NCBI RefSeq assembly: GCF_002029235.1 | Contig: NZ_MZGV01000001.1 | Location: 62,001 to 126,000 of the forward strand | DNA: 64,000 bases | Source: Clostridium oryzae | GTDB lineage: Bacteria; Bacillota; Clostridia; Clostridiales; Clostridiaceae | Direction of reading: 5' to 3' | Shown: piece by piece, positions 8,375 through 18,194 of the stretch | Layout: each line of letters opens with the position of its first letter | Position numbering within the stretch: the first letter of the stretch is position 1 | Made by a program: the position numbers and the translations under genes | The notes under the pieces: model-generated | The model's input: the letters and a program-made list of their open reading frames with translations, nothing else | The model's database searches: none | Told to the model about the DNA's origin: nothing

Positions 8375-9595
8375 ATGGAAAAACACACACTAAAGACTTT
8401 CTTTATGAATATATTTAATACAATAAAAAGAATTCTGGTACTGTTAATATATGATATAAGCCAGCTTTCCGTAAGAGATCAAAACCTGATAGTTTTCGGT
8501 TCGCAAAACGGAAAAAGTATAGGGGATAATCCGAAATATTTATATGAAGCAATAAAAAAAAGAGGCAGGTACAGACTGATTTGGGTACTTAAGGATAAGG
8601 AAAGTGTAGTTAAAAGCAGAGCTTTGGGCTATGACTGCTACTATCACAGATCCTTAAAAGGAGTGTATTATCAGCTTAGAGCTAAATATTTTATACATTC
8701 ACATTCTATAAACAATGATTTCAGCAGTATGTTCTTAGGCGGTGCTACATCCATAGATACCTGGCATGGAGCCGGCATTAAAAAGCTGTGGGCCGCAAAT
8801 AGAAATACTTATTCATATAAGGCTTTGCACGAGCCCAATAGATTGAAGAGACATATAATGCTTCAATTTTGTAAATTTACTCAGGCTAAGGAAAACTATA
8901 TAATGTCTACAGGGCCTGGAACAACATCCTATTATCCTGAGACGTTCATGTTAAAGCCTGAAGAGGTTTTAGAACTTGGTCAGGCGAGAAATGATGTATT
9001 TTTTGAAGATGAAAATATCAATAATAATTATATTGATTACATAAAAGGTCATAAGACAATTCTATATATGCCTACTCATAGAAATGATGGTAAGAGCGAT
9101 ATATACATGGATCAAATTATCGATTTTGATGTATTAGAAAAATTTTGTAATGAAAATAAATATAAATTCCTTATAAAGTCTCACATATATGGTAATATAG
9201 CAGTAGACAATAACTATGCTGATATTATAGATGTCAGTGAATGGGATATTGATGCCCAGCTTTTACTTAAATATGCAGACATTCTTGTTACTGATTATTC
9301 AAGCTGTTATGCAGACTTTTTGATGCTTGACAGACCCATAATATTCTATTGTTATGATTATCATGAATACATAGAAAGTGATAGGGAGATGTATTTTGAA
9401 TATAATGATGTGACTCCTGGAGATAAGGTGACTACATTTCAGCAATTGATGATTTCACTTAAGTTAACAGTTGATGGGAAAGATGACTATGTGGCTGAGA
9501 GAAAAAGAGTGCTTAACATTTTTTATTCACCAGAAAACCAGCAGAAGGTTGCAGAAAAGCAGGTGGACTATATTATCAATAATATCATAAAGTAA
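8375..9595 (+). CDS. CDP-polyol phosphotransferase (TarL/TarK/TagF-like), copy 2
   Basis: A 406-residue paralogue of the preceding gene with the same motif order: I-V-F-G-S-Q-N-G, H-S-H-S-I-N-N-D, T-W-H-G-A-G, A-R-N-D-V-F-F, Y-M-P-T-H-R-N, and T-D-Y-S-S-C-Y-A-D-F-L near the end. ATG 8375 is taken because CGGGGAA lies about 9 nt upstream; the in-frame GTG at 8348 has no ribosome site. Having two near-identical enzymes suggests a priming and a polymerising role (as TarK and TarL in Bacillus or Staphylococcus), or simply redundancy. Their separate substrates cannot be read from sequence. Confidence 0.85.
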   Translation: MEKHTLKTFFMNIFNTIKRILVLLIYDISQLSVRDQNLIVFGSQNGKSIGDNPKYLYEAIKKRGRYRLIWVLKDKESVVKSRALGYDCYYHRSLKGVYYQLRAKYFIHSHSINNDFSSMFLGGATSIDTWHGAGIKKLWAANRNTYSYKALHEPNRLKRHIMLQFCKFTQAKENYIMSTGPGTTSYYPETFMLKPEEVLELGQARNDVFFEDENINNNYIDYIKGHKTILYMPTHRNDGKSDIYMDQIIDFDVLEKFCNENKYKFLIKSHIYGNIAVDNNYADIIDVSEWDIDAQLLLKYADILVTDYSSCYADFLMLDRPIIFYCYDYHEYIESDREMYFEYNDVTPGDKVTTFQQLMISLKLTVDGKDDYVAERKRVLNIFYSPENQQKVAEKQVDYIINNIIK

Positions 9596-9619
9596 GACTG
9601 GAGGATTCTGCACAGAGAA

Positions 9620-10777
9620 ATGTGCAGAGCTAATTATTATATGAAGAAATTTTTCTATATACTTTTTTCTATACTGTTTAACATATTCAAAATGTGCCCT
9701 TTAAAAAGCGATAAGATAACATTTATAGCAACTCATGATACCAGCAGTCATGGTAACATCGGCATGATTTATAATCAGATAAAAGCTAAGAAATTACCTT
9801 ACAGAACTTATTTCATAAAACGAGAGGATTACAAATTTAATAGGTCAGAAGGTTTTTCGAGTCTTATGAAACACTTTGTAAGATTTTTTATCATTAAAAA
9901 CTTTCATCTGGCTACTTCAGGGTATGTTATATTAGACAATGTTTTTTTACCTGCTGCTTATTTTAGATATAAAAGAGAAGCTAAAGTAATACAATTATGG
10001 CATTCAGCAGGAGCATTTAAAAAATTCGGAATGGATATACCAGCAAATGGAGAGCTGAGAAAGTTAGAGGAAAGAGCAGACAGCACTTATACTCATTTGA
10101 TAGTAAACAGTGAGAGCATCAAACCGATATTTGCAAAGGCTTTTAATATGAAGCATAATAGGGTGTACCCAAGCGGGCTCCCTCGTACGGATATATTTTT
10201 TAACGAAAAGGAAATTGCTTCGAGAAAGAAATTTTTTTACAGAGCTTTTCCTGAGCTTAAAGATAAGAAGATCATCCTTTATGCACCAACCTTTAGAGAT
10301 GATGAAACTACCAATGTTAAACTTAAATTTGACTTTGAAAAGTTCTTTAAGCAGTTTGGAAGGGAATATGTAGTTTTACTCAGACTTCATCCTTTTGTTA
10401 AAAAGAATTTCATTTTAGAAAACCATTGGCATGGATTATTGTATGACTTTTCAGATTATGAAGAAATAAACGATCTTTTATTAATCAGTGATATGCTGAT
10501 TACGGATTATTCTTCAATAATATTTGAATATTCCATATTGAAAAAACCAATAATCTTTTATGCCTATGATCTTGAAAAATATGAAAATCAGCTTAGGGGT
10601 TTCTACTATCCATATAAGGATTTTGTACCAGGTTCTGTTGTGAGCGATATGGATCAGCTCATAAGAGTAATAGCTGAACATGATTATAATATGGATAAAC
10701 TTGAGAGCTTCGTAAAAAAGTATAACGATTATTTTGATGGCAGTTCAACAGAAAGATTTATTGAAATGTTTCTTTGA
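9620..10777 (+). CDS. CDP-polyol phosphotransferase (TagB/TagF-like), diverged third copy
   Basis: About 385 residues, same family as the two genes before it but clearly diverged. It has L-W-H-S-A-G-A-F-K-K near residue 130, L-P-R-T-D-I-F-F, L-Y-A-P-T-F-R-D, and T-D-Y-S-S-I-I-F-E-Y near 295. The hydrophobic N-terminus may be a membrane anchor. It may add the linking or first polyol phosphate (TagB-like role). The start is uncertain: ATG 9620 lies in the loop of a small hairpin (ctgcac/gtgcag, 9608-9627) with GGAGG 15 nt upstream, while ATG 9641 gives a cleaner protein start but has no nearby ribosome site. Confidence 0.8.
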   Translation: MCRANYYMKKFFYILFSILFNIFKMCPLKSDKITFIATHDTSSHGNIGMIYNQIKAKKLPYRTYFIKREDYKFNRSEGFSSLMKHFVRFFIIKNFHLATSGYVILDNVFLPAAYFRYKREAKVIQLWHSAGAFKKFGMDIPANGELRKLEERADSTYTHLIVNSESIKPIFAKAFNMKHNRVYPSGLPRTDIFFNEKEIASRKKFFYRAFPELKDKKIILYAPTFRDDETTNVKLKFDFEKFFKQFGREYVVLLRLHPFVKKNFILENHWHGLLYDFSDYEEINDLLLISDMLITDYSSIIFEYSILKKPIIFYAYDLEKYENQLRGFYYPYKDFVPGSVVSDMDQLIRVIAEHDYNMDKLESFVKKYNDYFDGSSTERFIEMFL

Positions 10778-10847
10778 GGTATAGAAGCTCTGAAACAAAC
10801 TAAAATTATAGGAAATTATTCATATAAGTAAATGGAGAGGTAAACAA

Positions 10848-11813
10848 ATGGCAATTAGCGTATCTGTCGTGATTCCGAACTACAATGGGGAAGTCTATAT
10901 TGAGGAGTGTCTAAAATCACTTACAAAGCAAAGCTGTAAGGATTTTGAAACTGTAGTTATAGATAATGCTTCTATAGATAAAAGTATGGACATAATAAGA
11001 AAATATCAGCAGGAACTATCTATGAATCTTATTATAAATGATAAAAACTTAGGGTTCAGCGGTGCTGTGAATCAGGGAATACAAGCGGCTAAAGGAAAAT
11101 ATATATTTCTTTTAAATAATGACACAATCTGTGAGGATAAGGTTATTGAAGAACTGATAACTACTGCACAAAGGCAGAAAAAGCTGTTTTCTGTGTCAAG
11201 CAAGATGATAAGGTACAAGGAACCGGAAAAGATTGATGATGCAGGTGACCTGTACACTATTGTCGGATGGGCGATAAAACGTGGAGACGGAAAGACAGTT
11301 AATAGTTTTACAGATGAAAGAAATATATTCAGTGCCTGCGGAGGAGCAAGCCTTTATGTTACAGAGGTGCTTAGAGAGATTGGCGGTTTTGACACTCAGT
11401 TCTTTGCATATCTAGAGGATATGGACCTGGGCTATAGGGCAAAAGTGCAGGGGTATAAGAATGTTTATTGCCCTAAGGCACTTGTGTATCATATAGGAAG
11501 TGCCACTAGCGGTAGCAGACACAATGCATTTAAGGTGGCCTTAGCAGCAAGAAACAATATCTATGTTATATATAAGAATATGCCGCTGCTCCAGATACTT
11601 ATAAACCTGCCCTTTATAATTGCAGGAGCCTTAGTAAAAATTATCTATTTTTTACCTAAAGGACTTTCAAAGGAGTATTTGAAAGGATTGTTTCAGGCTT
11701 TTACGGGTCTAAGAAAGATTAAAAAGACAAAATTTAAGTTGAAAAATCTTATTAATTATGTAAGGATAGAATTAGAGTTAATAGGGAATACAGTGAAAAT
11801 GTTTTTTGTATAA
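10848..11813 (+). CDS. Family 2 glycosyltransferase, rhamnosyltransferase-like
   Basis: A 321-residue GT2 enzyme. V-V-I-P-N-Y-N-G-E is at residues 7-15, I-D-N-A-S near 40, N-D-K-N-L-G-F-S-G-A near 66-75, and the metal motif L-L-N-N-D-T near 92-97. The acceptor-side acidic block Y-L-E-D-M-D-L-G-Y-R and a final amphipathic helix follow. The N-x-G-F and E-D-x-D-L-x-x-R patterns are typical of WbbL-like rhamnosyltransferases, which fits the dTDP-rhamnose genes in the window. Cytoplasmic, membrane-associated. ATG 10848 follows GGAGAGG. Confidence 0.88.
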   Translation: MAISVSVVIPNYNGEVYIEECLKSLTKQSCKDFETVVIDNASIDKSMDIIRKYQQELSMNLIINDKNLGFSGAVNQGIQAAKGKYIFLLNNDTICEDKVIEELITTAQRQKKLFSVSSKMIRYKEPEKIDDAGDLYTIVGWAIKRGDGKTVNSFTDERNIFSACGGASLYVTEVLREIGGFDTQFFAYLEDMDLGYRAKVQGYKNVYCPKALVYHIGSATSGSRHNAFKVALAARNNIYVIYKNMPLLQILINLPFIIAGALVKIIYFLPKGLSKEYLKGLFQAFTGLRKIKKTKFKLKNLINYVRIELELIGNTVKMFFV

Positions 11814-11834
11814 CGTAGAAAAGGATATATAAAT

Positions 11835-12725
11835 ATGAACGAGAAGATATATGAAAAAAAACTTTCCATTATAATATTAAATTATAAGACAGAAAAACTT
11901 ACAGCTCAAACAATAGATGCTGTATTGAATACTGTAAAAAACGAAGCCTATGAGATATTTTTGGTAGATAACAATTCCGGAGACGGAAGTTTAGAGCATC
12001 TAAAGGAAAGATACTCAAACGAAAAAAGAATAAAGTTTATCGCTAATAAAGATAATGTTGGCTTTGCTAAAGGCAATAATGCAGCCATAAAGGTATCCAA
12101 TAGTGAGTATGTTCTGCTTTTGAATTCAGATACTATAGTATATGAAGGAACTATTGATAAATGTATTGAATATATGGATAAAAATGAACAGGTAGGGGCT
12201 ATGGGACCTAAAGTGGTTTTAGAGGACGGAAGCTTGGATCATGCCTGCAAAAGAGGGTTTCCAACTCCTTCTGCATCTCTTTATTATATGCTTAAGCTGG
12301 ATAAAATTTTTAAAAACAAAGAGAAGTATGGCAAGTATGATATGTCTTATCTGCCCATTGACGAAATAAATGAAGTTGATGCACTTACCGGAGCTTTCAT
12401 GATGGTAAGACGTGAAGTCATAGATACTGTGGGAGCTTTGGATGAACGTTTCTTTATGTATGCTGAGGATATAGACTGGTGCTATAGAATTAAAAAGGCT
12501 GGCTGGAAGATTATTTATTATCCTGAGGTTAAGATGCTTCATCTTAAAGGCGAGAGCGGCAAGAAGAGAAAGTATAGAACCATTTATCAGTTTCATAAGA
12601 CGATGCTGCAGTTCTATGAGAAGAATTACAGACAGCATTACAATATATTTGTAACTGCTGCAGTGTATGCAGGAGTTTGGCTTAAGTGCGGCCTGACTAT
12701 GCTTGTTAATGTGTTTAAAAGATAA
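11835..12725 (+). CDS. Family 2 glycosyltransferase, rhamnosyltransferase-like
   Basis: A 296-residue GT2 enzyme of the same subgroup as its neighbour: I-I-I-L-N-Y-K-T near residue 12, V-D-N-N-S near 44, N-V-G-F-A-K-G-N-N near 73-81, L-L-N-S-D-T near 94, and the Y-A-E-D-I-D-W-C-Y-R block near 212. A short hydrophobic C-terminus could touch the membrane. It is the last gene of the polymer cluster; a strong terminator follows at 12749. It probably adds rhamnose or a related deoxyhexose to the repeating unit, as judged from motif type and neighbouring rfb genes. Confidence 0.88.
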   Translation: MNEKIYEKKLSIIILNYKTEKLTAQTIDAVLNTVKNEAYEIFLVDNNSGDGSLEHLKERYSNEKRIKFIANKDNVGFAKGNNAAIKVSNSEYVLLLNSDTIVYEGTIDKCIEYMDKNEQVGAMGPKVVLEDGSLDHACKRGFPTPSASLYYMLKLDKIFKNKEKYGKYDMSYLPIDEINEVDALTGAFMMVRREVIDTVGALDERFFMYAEDIDWCYRIKKAGWKIIYYPEVKMLHLKGESGKKRKYRTIYQFHKTMLQFYEKNYRQHYNIFVTAAVYAGVWLKCGLTMLVNVFKR

Positions 12726-12748
12726 ATTAATACGATAGGTAATATATA

Positions 12749-12779
12749 GAATCGTCAGATTGATGGCGGTTCTTTTTTT
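12749..12779 (+). terminator. Terminator; truncated copy of the two-hairpin repeat (copy J)
   Basis: The arms gaatcgtca (12749-12757) and tggcggttc (12764-12772) pair with G-U pairs and are followed by seven T. The bases before it (gtaatatata) match the region before hairpin 2 in the longer repeats at 22.8-37.7 kb. It ends the polymer operon. Confidence 0.8.
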
Positions 12780-12909
12780 ACAAAAAATATTTCCTATGAA
12801 TCCAAAAAATCCAGAACTAACTAAAATTATCATCGTATATATTAATGAATAACGTAACTAAATTTGTTCGTTATATATGTAGTAGATATTGATGAGGGGG
12901 AAATGAAAA

Positions 12910-15168
12910 ATGATAAGAAAAAAAGCAGCCTCTATAATTACTGCAGCTTTGGTTATGGCAACCTGCTTAGGTGTAAGCTATCCTAGCAAAGTTTATGCGA
13001 AGGGAAACACACCAAGGGTAATAGAAAAATTTAATTCATCTATGAAGGAACAAGCGCAAAAAGCAACTATAAGTGAAGAAAAAGCACTGCAAATTGTTGT
13101 AGCAGCCGTTAAGGATTATTTTAATTATACAGTAGACACTGATGAGTTCAGTGTGAGCTTTGACTTTTCAAAGTCTGGATATGATGGCGGCTATGCTTGG
13201 AACCTACAGCTTACTAAGAAAGAAAAAGGCAGTAGATTAAATATATCTGCTAATATCGATGCAAATACCGGAGAGGTTTTTGGAATTAGAAAATATGAAT
13301 TTAAGGATGATGGAAACAATTCAACAGGAACTTATTCTAAAGAAAAGGCACAGCAAAAAGCACAGGATTTTTTAAATAAATTCTTTGCTGATAAGGCAAA
13401 AGACTGTCAGCTTTTAAATAACACATTAGATATATATAACTCAGATAATTATTATTATGACTTCCGCAGGGTTGAGAATGGTGTGCTTTGTAATGATAAC
13501 TATATAAACATTGAAGTGGATGATCATACAGGCGATATTGTAGGCTTTGATATTAGCTGGGATAAGAATTTTAAGCTGCCGGATACATCAAAGGTAATAT
13601 CCAGTGATGCGGCATTAGCTGCTTTTAAGAAAAATATGAACGCTGAACTTAGATATATGGCTTACAATGATAAATATAATTATAATGGAGATTCGAACGT
13701 TCAAGACACAAAACTCGTGTATGATATAGCTGATGTAAACGGGTATAGTGTAGATGCTAAAACAGGGAAGTTTATTAATGTTAATAATGGAACAAACACA
13801 ATAACAGTGACTAAGGACCTTACAAAAGCTGAAAGAGAGGCTTGGATAAAAAAGGCCTCGACTCCTGTTTATCATGAGAAAGAAATAAGTGACGAAGCAG
13901 CTAAGAAGGTTATAAAAAAATATATAAATACACTATACGGTAAAGGATATACAATTTCTAATTTAAGTTACAGTAAGGGTGAAGACAACAGTTATTTTGG
14001 GACAGACAGCGGTATATGGAGAGCTGAATTCTATAAGAAGAGCGGCAAAAGTAAAGATTATAATTATTTCAGCATAAGTATAGATGCTAAAACTGAGACT
14101 ATATTAAATCTATCTCATTATAATAATGAAGATAGTAAGGTCAAAGCTAAAGTAAGCTTAGATAAGGCTTATAAAGAGGCTATTAATCTGCTGGCAAAAT
14201 ATTATCCTGAAAAGATGAAGCTCATTGATACAAAACAGGTATATACCACTATAAAGGGTGACGATACAGGTAATTATTATTCTTTTAGCTTCACAAGACT
14301 CATTAATGGAATACCTTATGCTGATAATTCCATAGAAGTAAGTATTGATAAGAAGGATGGAAGTGTATCAGGTTTTAGCCAGAACTGGACTAAAAATTTG
14401 AGACATCTGCCTCCAGAAAATATAAAGACAAAGAACGATGCAATTGGTATAGCTTTTACAAAGTACACTCCAGTACTTACCTGCAGTAACGTTAAAGGAA
14501 AGTATACACTTAACTATACGCTTATAGATAAACAGAGCGGAAATTATTATCATTATATTGATGCTAATACAGGAAAGTTTTTAGACAACAACGGCTATGA
14601 ATTACCAGAGATATCTCAGGACTTTTTGAATAAGGTGAAGAATTCTGAGTATGCAGATGCACTTACAGATCTTGCCTATATGGGAATAATCGATACATCT
14701 ACCTTTGATATGACTAAGAGCATTACAAAGATTGATTTCTTTAAGATGCTTGTAAATGCAAAAGGCTATGATACCTATGCATTAAGCAATGCTGCTCCAA
14801 CCCTTAAATACAAGGATGTAGAAAGCGGAAGCGCTTCTTATAAATATCTGCAGCTGGCAGTCTACTACGGATTTTTGGATAATTCAGATGGAAACTTTAA
14901 TGAAAGTGCACCTATATCAAGAGAAGATATGGCAGTAGTATTTATGAAGGTACTCGGCTATACAGATATTTCAAATAACAATAATATATTTAAGCTGAAT
15001 GCTTCTGATGCAGCCAGCGTAGATTCATCGAAACTAGGTGCTGTTACTATGGCCGATGCATTTGGAATATTAAAGGAAAGCAATAATACTATAAGACCAA
15101 AGGACAATGCTACAATGGTAGAGGCTGCAGTAGGGATTTACAGTATATTGAATAAAATACAAGGATAA
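12910..15168 (+). CDS. Secreted YcdB/PepSY-like protein with C-terminal SLH domains
   Basis: A 752-residue exported protein. A signal peptide (about residues 1-30, ending V-Y-A-K) is followed by two copies of a YcdB/YcdC-type module. Each has an S-x-E/D-x-A helix, a Y-x-F-x-R segment, and the closing strand D-A-x-T-G-K-F, with the second copy starting near residue 320. The last 190 residues carry S-layer-homology-like repeats (A-D-A-L-T-D-L-A-Y-M-G-I, Y-K-D-V-E, I-S-R-E-D-M-A-V-V). SLH domains bind pyruvylated wall polymers. This is the only SLH protein seen in the window. Clostridial YcdB-SLH proteins are common, but their role is not known. Confidence 0.82.
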   Translation: MIRKKAASIITAALVMATCLGVSYPSKVYAKGNTPRVIEKFNSSMKEQAQKATISEEKALQIVVAAVKDYFNYTVDTDEFSVSFDFSKSGYDGGYAWNLQLTKKEKGSRLNISANIDANTGEVFGIRKYEFKDDGNNSTGTYSKEKAQQKAQDFLNKFFADKAKDCQLLNNTLDIYNSDNYYYDFRRVENGVLCNDNYINIEVDDHTGDIVGFDISWDKNFKLPDTSKVISSDAALAAFKKNMNAELRYMAYNDKYNYNGDSNVQDTKLVYDIADVNGYSVDAKTGKFINVNNGTNTITVTKDLTKAEREAWIKKASTPVYHEKEISDEAAKKVIKKYINTLYGKGYTISNLSYSKGEDNSYFGTDSGIWRAEFYKKSGKSKDYNYFSISIDAKTETILNLSHYNNEDSKVKAKVSLDKAYKEAINLLAKYYPEKMKLIDTKQVYTTIKGDDTGNYYSFSFTRLINGIPYADNSIEVSIDKKDGSVSGFSQNWTKNLRHLPPENIKTKNDAIGIAFTKYTPVLTCSNVKGKYTLNYTLIDKQSGNYYHYIDANTGKFLDNNGYELPEISQDFLNKVKNSEYADALTDLAYMGIIDTSTFDMTKSITKIDFFKMLVNAKGYDTYALSNAAPTLKYKDVESGSASYKYLQLAVYYGFLDNSDGNFNESAPISREDMAVVFMKVLGYTDISNNNNIFKLNASDAASVDSSKLGAVTMADAFGILKESNNTIRPKDNATMVEAAVGIYSILNKIQG

Positions 15169-15173
15169 GGAAG

Positions 15174-15213
15174 AGAAAAGAGTAAAGAGAAGAGTAAAGA
15201 GAAGAGTAGAGAG
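15174..15213. repeat. Three tandem copies of a 12-bp purine-rich unit
   Basis: The unit agagtaaagaga occurs three times in a row, the last copy slightly changed (agagtagagag). It lies directly after the SLH gene and outside any gene. It is a possible slippage site; no function is evident. Confidence 0.7.
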
Positions 15214-15332
15214 TTTAGTGGGAAGCGGAATTTCAGGTAGTATCTTTTTAAAGGTAGACATTAAGTTCAACTATTGTGTATAATGGTATTGGAAGTATGT
15301 GAAAATATTTCTATATGAACCAAGGGTAAATA

Positions 15333-15378
15333 AGGGTTTTATTGGTGGTGTTACCTAAATTGCCATCATTAAAACCCT
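15333..15378 (+). promoter_or_regulatory. Stable leader hairpin before the glucosaminidase gene
   Basis: The arm agggttttattggtgg (15333-15348) pairs with ccatcattaaaaccct (15363-15378), with one mismatch and one G-U. The gene's ribosome site lies about 20 nt further on. It is either a 5' leader element or a terminator lacking a T-run. It matches no riboswitch class I can recognise. Confidence 0.45.
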
Positions 15379-15408
15379 GTTAGTTTTAAGGTAAACGGGT
15401 GAGGAAAG

Positions 15409-17256
15409 TTGAGAAAACATCATTTCATTGTGGTTGTATTTATGCTTATGCTTTTTATAGCGGCTGGAGTTAACACTAAAACCTATGCAGCTGAAAAGCA
15501 TAAGATTAAAAAAATAAAATATTCGGTGCTAAAGGATATAAATAGGCTTGAGTCTCCTGAAAACGGGGCTGAGGTAACAGACAATGATGGTATAGCCTTG
15601 TCAGGCTATTTTCTCAGTAGAAAAAGAATAAAGAGCGCAACCGTTTACGTTGACGGTAAACTTAAAGGAAATGCTAAAACAGGTATTGCTAGATTAGATA
15701 TAGCAAAAAAATATCATCAATATGGCAGTAAGATAAAGACCGGTTACAGTTATAAAATAGATACTTTAAATATGGACAAGGGTAAACATAGTATAAAGGT
15801 AAAGATTACTACTTCAGATAATAAAACAGTGACTACTGTCAGAAACTTTAAATATTCTGGACAAGCATCTAGGTTTGCCATTGAAAAACCTAAGAATCAT
15901 TATAGTACAAATAGATATAATATGACGATCTCTGGATATGCCTTGAGTGCAGCTGGCACAAAAGAGATAGATGTATATGTGGACGGAATCTTTTGGGACT
16001 TTGCTCAGCTAAATATGGAAAGGCAGGATATAGCAGCTAAGTATCCTAAATATTCTAATGCTGCAAACAGCGGGTTTAAATATGTATTAGATATGAGTTC
16101 ACAGAAAAGAGGCAGACATACAATTACAATAGAAGTTTGGGAAAATAATGGAAAGAAGTATTCTCAGGCTATACATACAGTTTATAATAAACCATCACCT
16201 AAGCTTAGGATAACAGGCCCTAAAGCAAGTAAAAGCATAAATACTGCTGAGCTTACTGTAAAAGGATGGTCCGTAGGAGCCAGCGGTATAGATAACGTGG
16301 CTGTATATCTTGACGGAAAAGCTAAGGGAAAAGCAGCGATAGGTATAGCAACTTCGGCTGCTAAGGATGTTTTAAAACTTTATAAAGGAGCAGCAAATGC
16401 AGGCTACAGGCTGAAGTTTGATATTACTACACTGCCTATAGGAAAGCATACACTGGAGGTACGTTCAACAGATTTGGATGACATAACAATTTCAAAAAAG
16501 TTTAAATTTAATATGAATGGTGCAGTGAAATACAAGAAATATTCAAATTCCTTTCATAGCTATGTAAATGGGCAGTATGAGAGAGAAAAAAACTTTGTGG
16601 GTAACTCAACAAAGGAGGCTGGCAAAGATGAGCTTTATGATGCTATGAGTCCGTCAAATTATGTTAAAGATCCTCAGGGCAGGTTTATGTTTCTCATGCT
16701 TAACTATGCATCGGGCATAAAAGCCGGTGATTTAAACGCAGCACTTAAGCATATGGGAATTTTGGAGGGTCACGGCAGTGCATTTTTAAAGGCTGCAAAA
16801 AAATACCATGTAAACCCTATATATTTAGCAGCTCATGCTATACATGAAACGGATAAAGGAACATCAGAGCTTGCTAATGGCGTAAAGGTAAGCTCTGCAG
16901 GCGGAAAGGCTGTAGAAGGTAAAATAGTTTATAATATGTACGGCATTGGAGCAAATGACGGAAAGGCAGTTAAGAACGGGTCAGAAAGGGCCTATAAGGA
17001 AGGCTGGTATTCTGTAGATAAAGCTATAGTCGGCGGAGCAGAATTTATTTCTACATATTATATTCAGAGCAGTACAAATAAACAATATACGCTGTACAAA
17101 ATGAAATGGAATTTTGCTGAAAACAGCTGCAGGCCTGACCATGAATATGCTACAGATATATACTGGGCATATAATCAGACTAAATATATAAAGGATATTG
17201 TAGATAAAATGAAGAACCCAGTTCTTGTATTCGAGGTTCCGAAATTTACTAAATAG
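15409..17256 (+). CDS. Secreted glucosaminidase (GH73) with Ig-like wall-binding repeats
   Basis: A 615-residue exported peptidoglycan hydrolase. The signal peptide (about 1-28) ends in T-Y-A-A-E. Three similar beta-rich repeats follow (each with I-x-G-x-x-L/S, V-x-V-Y-V/L-D-G and a closing G-K/R-H-T/S-I/L), near residues 45-150, 155-260 and 265-370. The C-terminal 230 residues are a GH73 N-acetylglucosaminidase domain with the catalytic Glu in A-I-H-E-T-D-K-G-T-S. It cleaves glycan strands in the wall, probably for growth or daughter-cell separation. The start is TTG 15409 after GGTGAGGA. Confidence 0.88.
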   Translation: MRKHHFIVVVFMLMLFIAAGVNTKTYAAEKHKIKKIKYSVLKDINRLESPENGAEVTDNDGIALSGYFLSRKRIKSATVYVDGKLKGNAKTGIARLDIAKKYHQYGSKIKTGYSYKIDTLNMDKGKHSIKVKITTSDNKTVTTVRNFKYSGQASRFAIEKPKNHYSTNRYNMTISGYALSAAGTKEIDVYVDGIFWDFAQLNMERQDIAAKYPKYSNAANSGFKYVLDMSSQKRGRHTITIEVWENNGKKYSQAIHTVYNKPSPKLRITGPKASKSINTAELTVKGWSVGASGIDNVAVYLDGKAKGKAAIGIATSAAKDVLKLYKGAANAGYRLKFDITTLPIGKHTLEVRSTDLDDITISKKFKFNMNGAVKYKKYSNSFHSYVNGQYEREKNFVGNSTKEAGKDELYDAMSPSNYVKDPQGRFMFLMLNYASGIKAGDLNAALKHMGILEGHGSAFLKAAKKYHVNPIYLAAHAIHETDKGTSELANGVKVSSAGGKAVEGKIVYNMYGIGANDGKAVKNGSERAYKEGWYSVDKAIVGGAEFISTYYIQSSTNKQYTLYKMKWNFAENSCRPDHEYATDIYWAYNQTKYIKDIVDKMKNPVLVFEVPKFTK

Positions 17257-17315
17257 TATATATTCTTGTAAGATGGTCATAATTAAGAATACATGAGAAG
17301 AAGAGGAGTGATTAT

Positions 17316-18185
17316 ATGAAAGGCATAATACTTGCAGGAGGGTCCGGTACAAGACTATATCCTGTTACTAAAGCTATGTCAAAACAGATGGTTCCAATAT
17401 ACGATAAGCCAATGATTTATTATCCAATGTCTATTTTAATGCTGGCTGGTATAAAGGACATACTCATAATATCCACACCAAGGGATATAAAGGGATTTGA
17501 GGAACTGTTCAAGGATGGTTCTGAATTAGGAATATCTGTTAAGTATGCAGTGCAGGAGAAACCTAATGGCTTGGCTGAAGCATTTATAATAGGAGAGGAT
17601 TTTATCGGCGAAGATAATGTAGCTATGATACTTGGAGATAATATCTTCTGGGGTCAGAGCTTTATTGATCATCTTAAAAGAGGAATGGCACTTGAGGAAG
17701 GAGCCATGATCTTCGGATACTATGTGAAAGATCCAACGGCTTATGGAGTTATAGAATTCGATAAGGAAGGTAATGCAATATCATTAGAAGAAAAACCAGA
17801 AAAACCTAAGAGCAAATATGCAGTTCCAGGACTATATTTCTATGATAATACAGTTGTAGAGAAAGCTAAGAACCTTAAACCATCTGCCAGAGGAGAATTA
17901 GAGATAACTGATATTAACAGAATCTATATGGAACAGAAAAAGCTGAAGGTAGATAAGCTTGGAAGAGGTATGGCATGGCTGGATACAGGTACTCACAGCT
18001 CTATGCTTAAGGCATCAAACTTCGTAGAAGCTATGCAGAGCAATCAGGGTATATATATTGCATGCTTAGAGGAGATTGCATATAGAAACGGCTGGATAGG
18101 CAAAGAAGAAGTAAGAAAACTGGCAGAGCCGCTGCTGAAAACCGGCTATGGCCAATATCTTATAGATATAACTGAGGAAAGGTGA
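17316..18185 (+). CDS. rfbA: Glucose-1-phosphate thymidylyltransferase
   Basis: A 289-residue protein of normal RmlA length. It carries the nucleotide-binding [10 protein letters not shown] at residues 8-17, [12 protein letters not shown], the metal-binding L-G-D-N near 109, and E-E-K-P near 160. It joins glucose-1-phosphate with dTTP to give dTDP-glucose, the first step of dTDP-rhamnose synthesis, in the cytoplasm. It is followed 9 nt later by rfbC; rfbB and rfbD lie 33 and 37 kb away in this window. Expression is probably shared with rfbC. Confidence 0.95.
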   Translation: MKGIILAGGSGTRLYPVTKAMSKQMVPIYDKPMIYYPMSILMLAGIKDILIISTPRDIKGFEELFKDGSELGISVKYAVQEKPNGLAEAFIIGEDFIGEDNVAMILGDNIFWGQSFIDHLKRGMALEEGAMIFGYYVKDPTAYGVIEFDKEGNAISLEEKPEKPKSKYAVPGLYFYDNTVVEKAKNLKPSARGELEITDINRIYMEQKKLKVDKLGRGMAWLDTGTHSSMLKASNFVEAMQSNQGIYIACLEEIAYRNGWIGKEEVRKLAEPLLKTGYGQYLIDITEER

Positions 18186-18194
18186 CAGAGAACA

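Noticed and set aside
12219-12833. 204-codon minus-strand ORF over the last glycosyltransferase
   Set aside because: It is antisense to a clear GT2 gene, has no domain pattern, and runs into the terminator.
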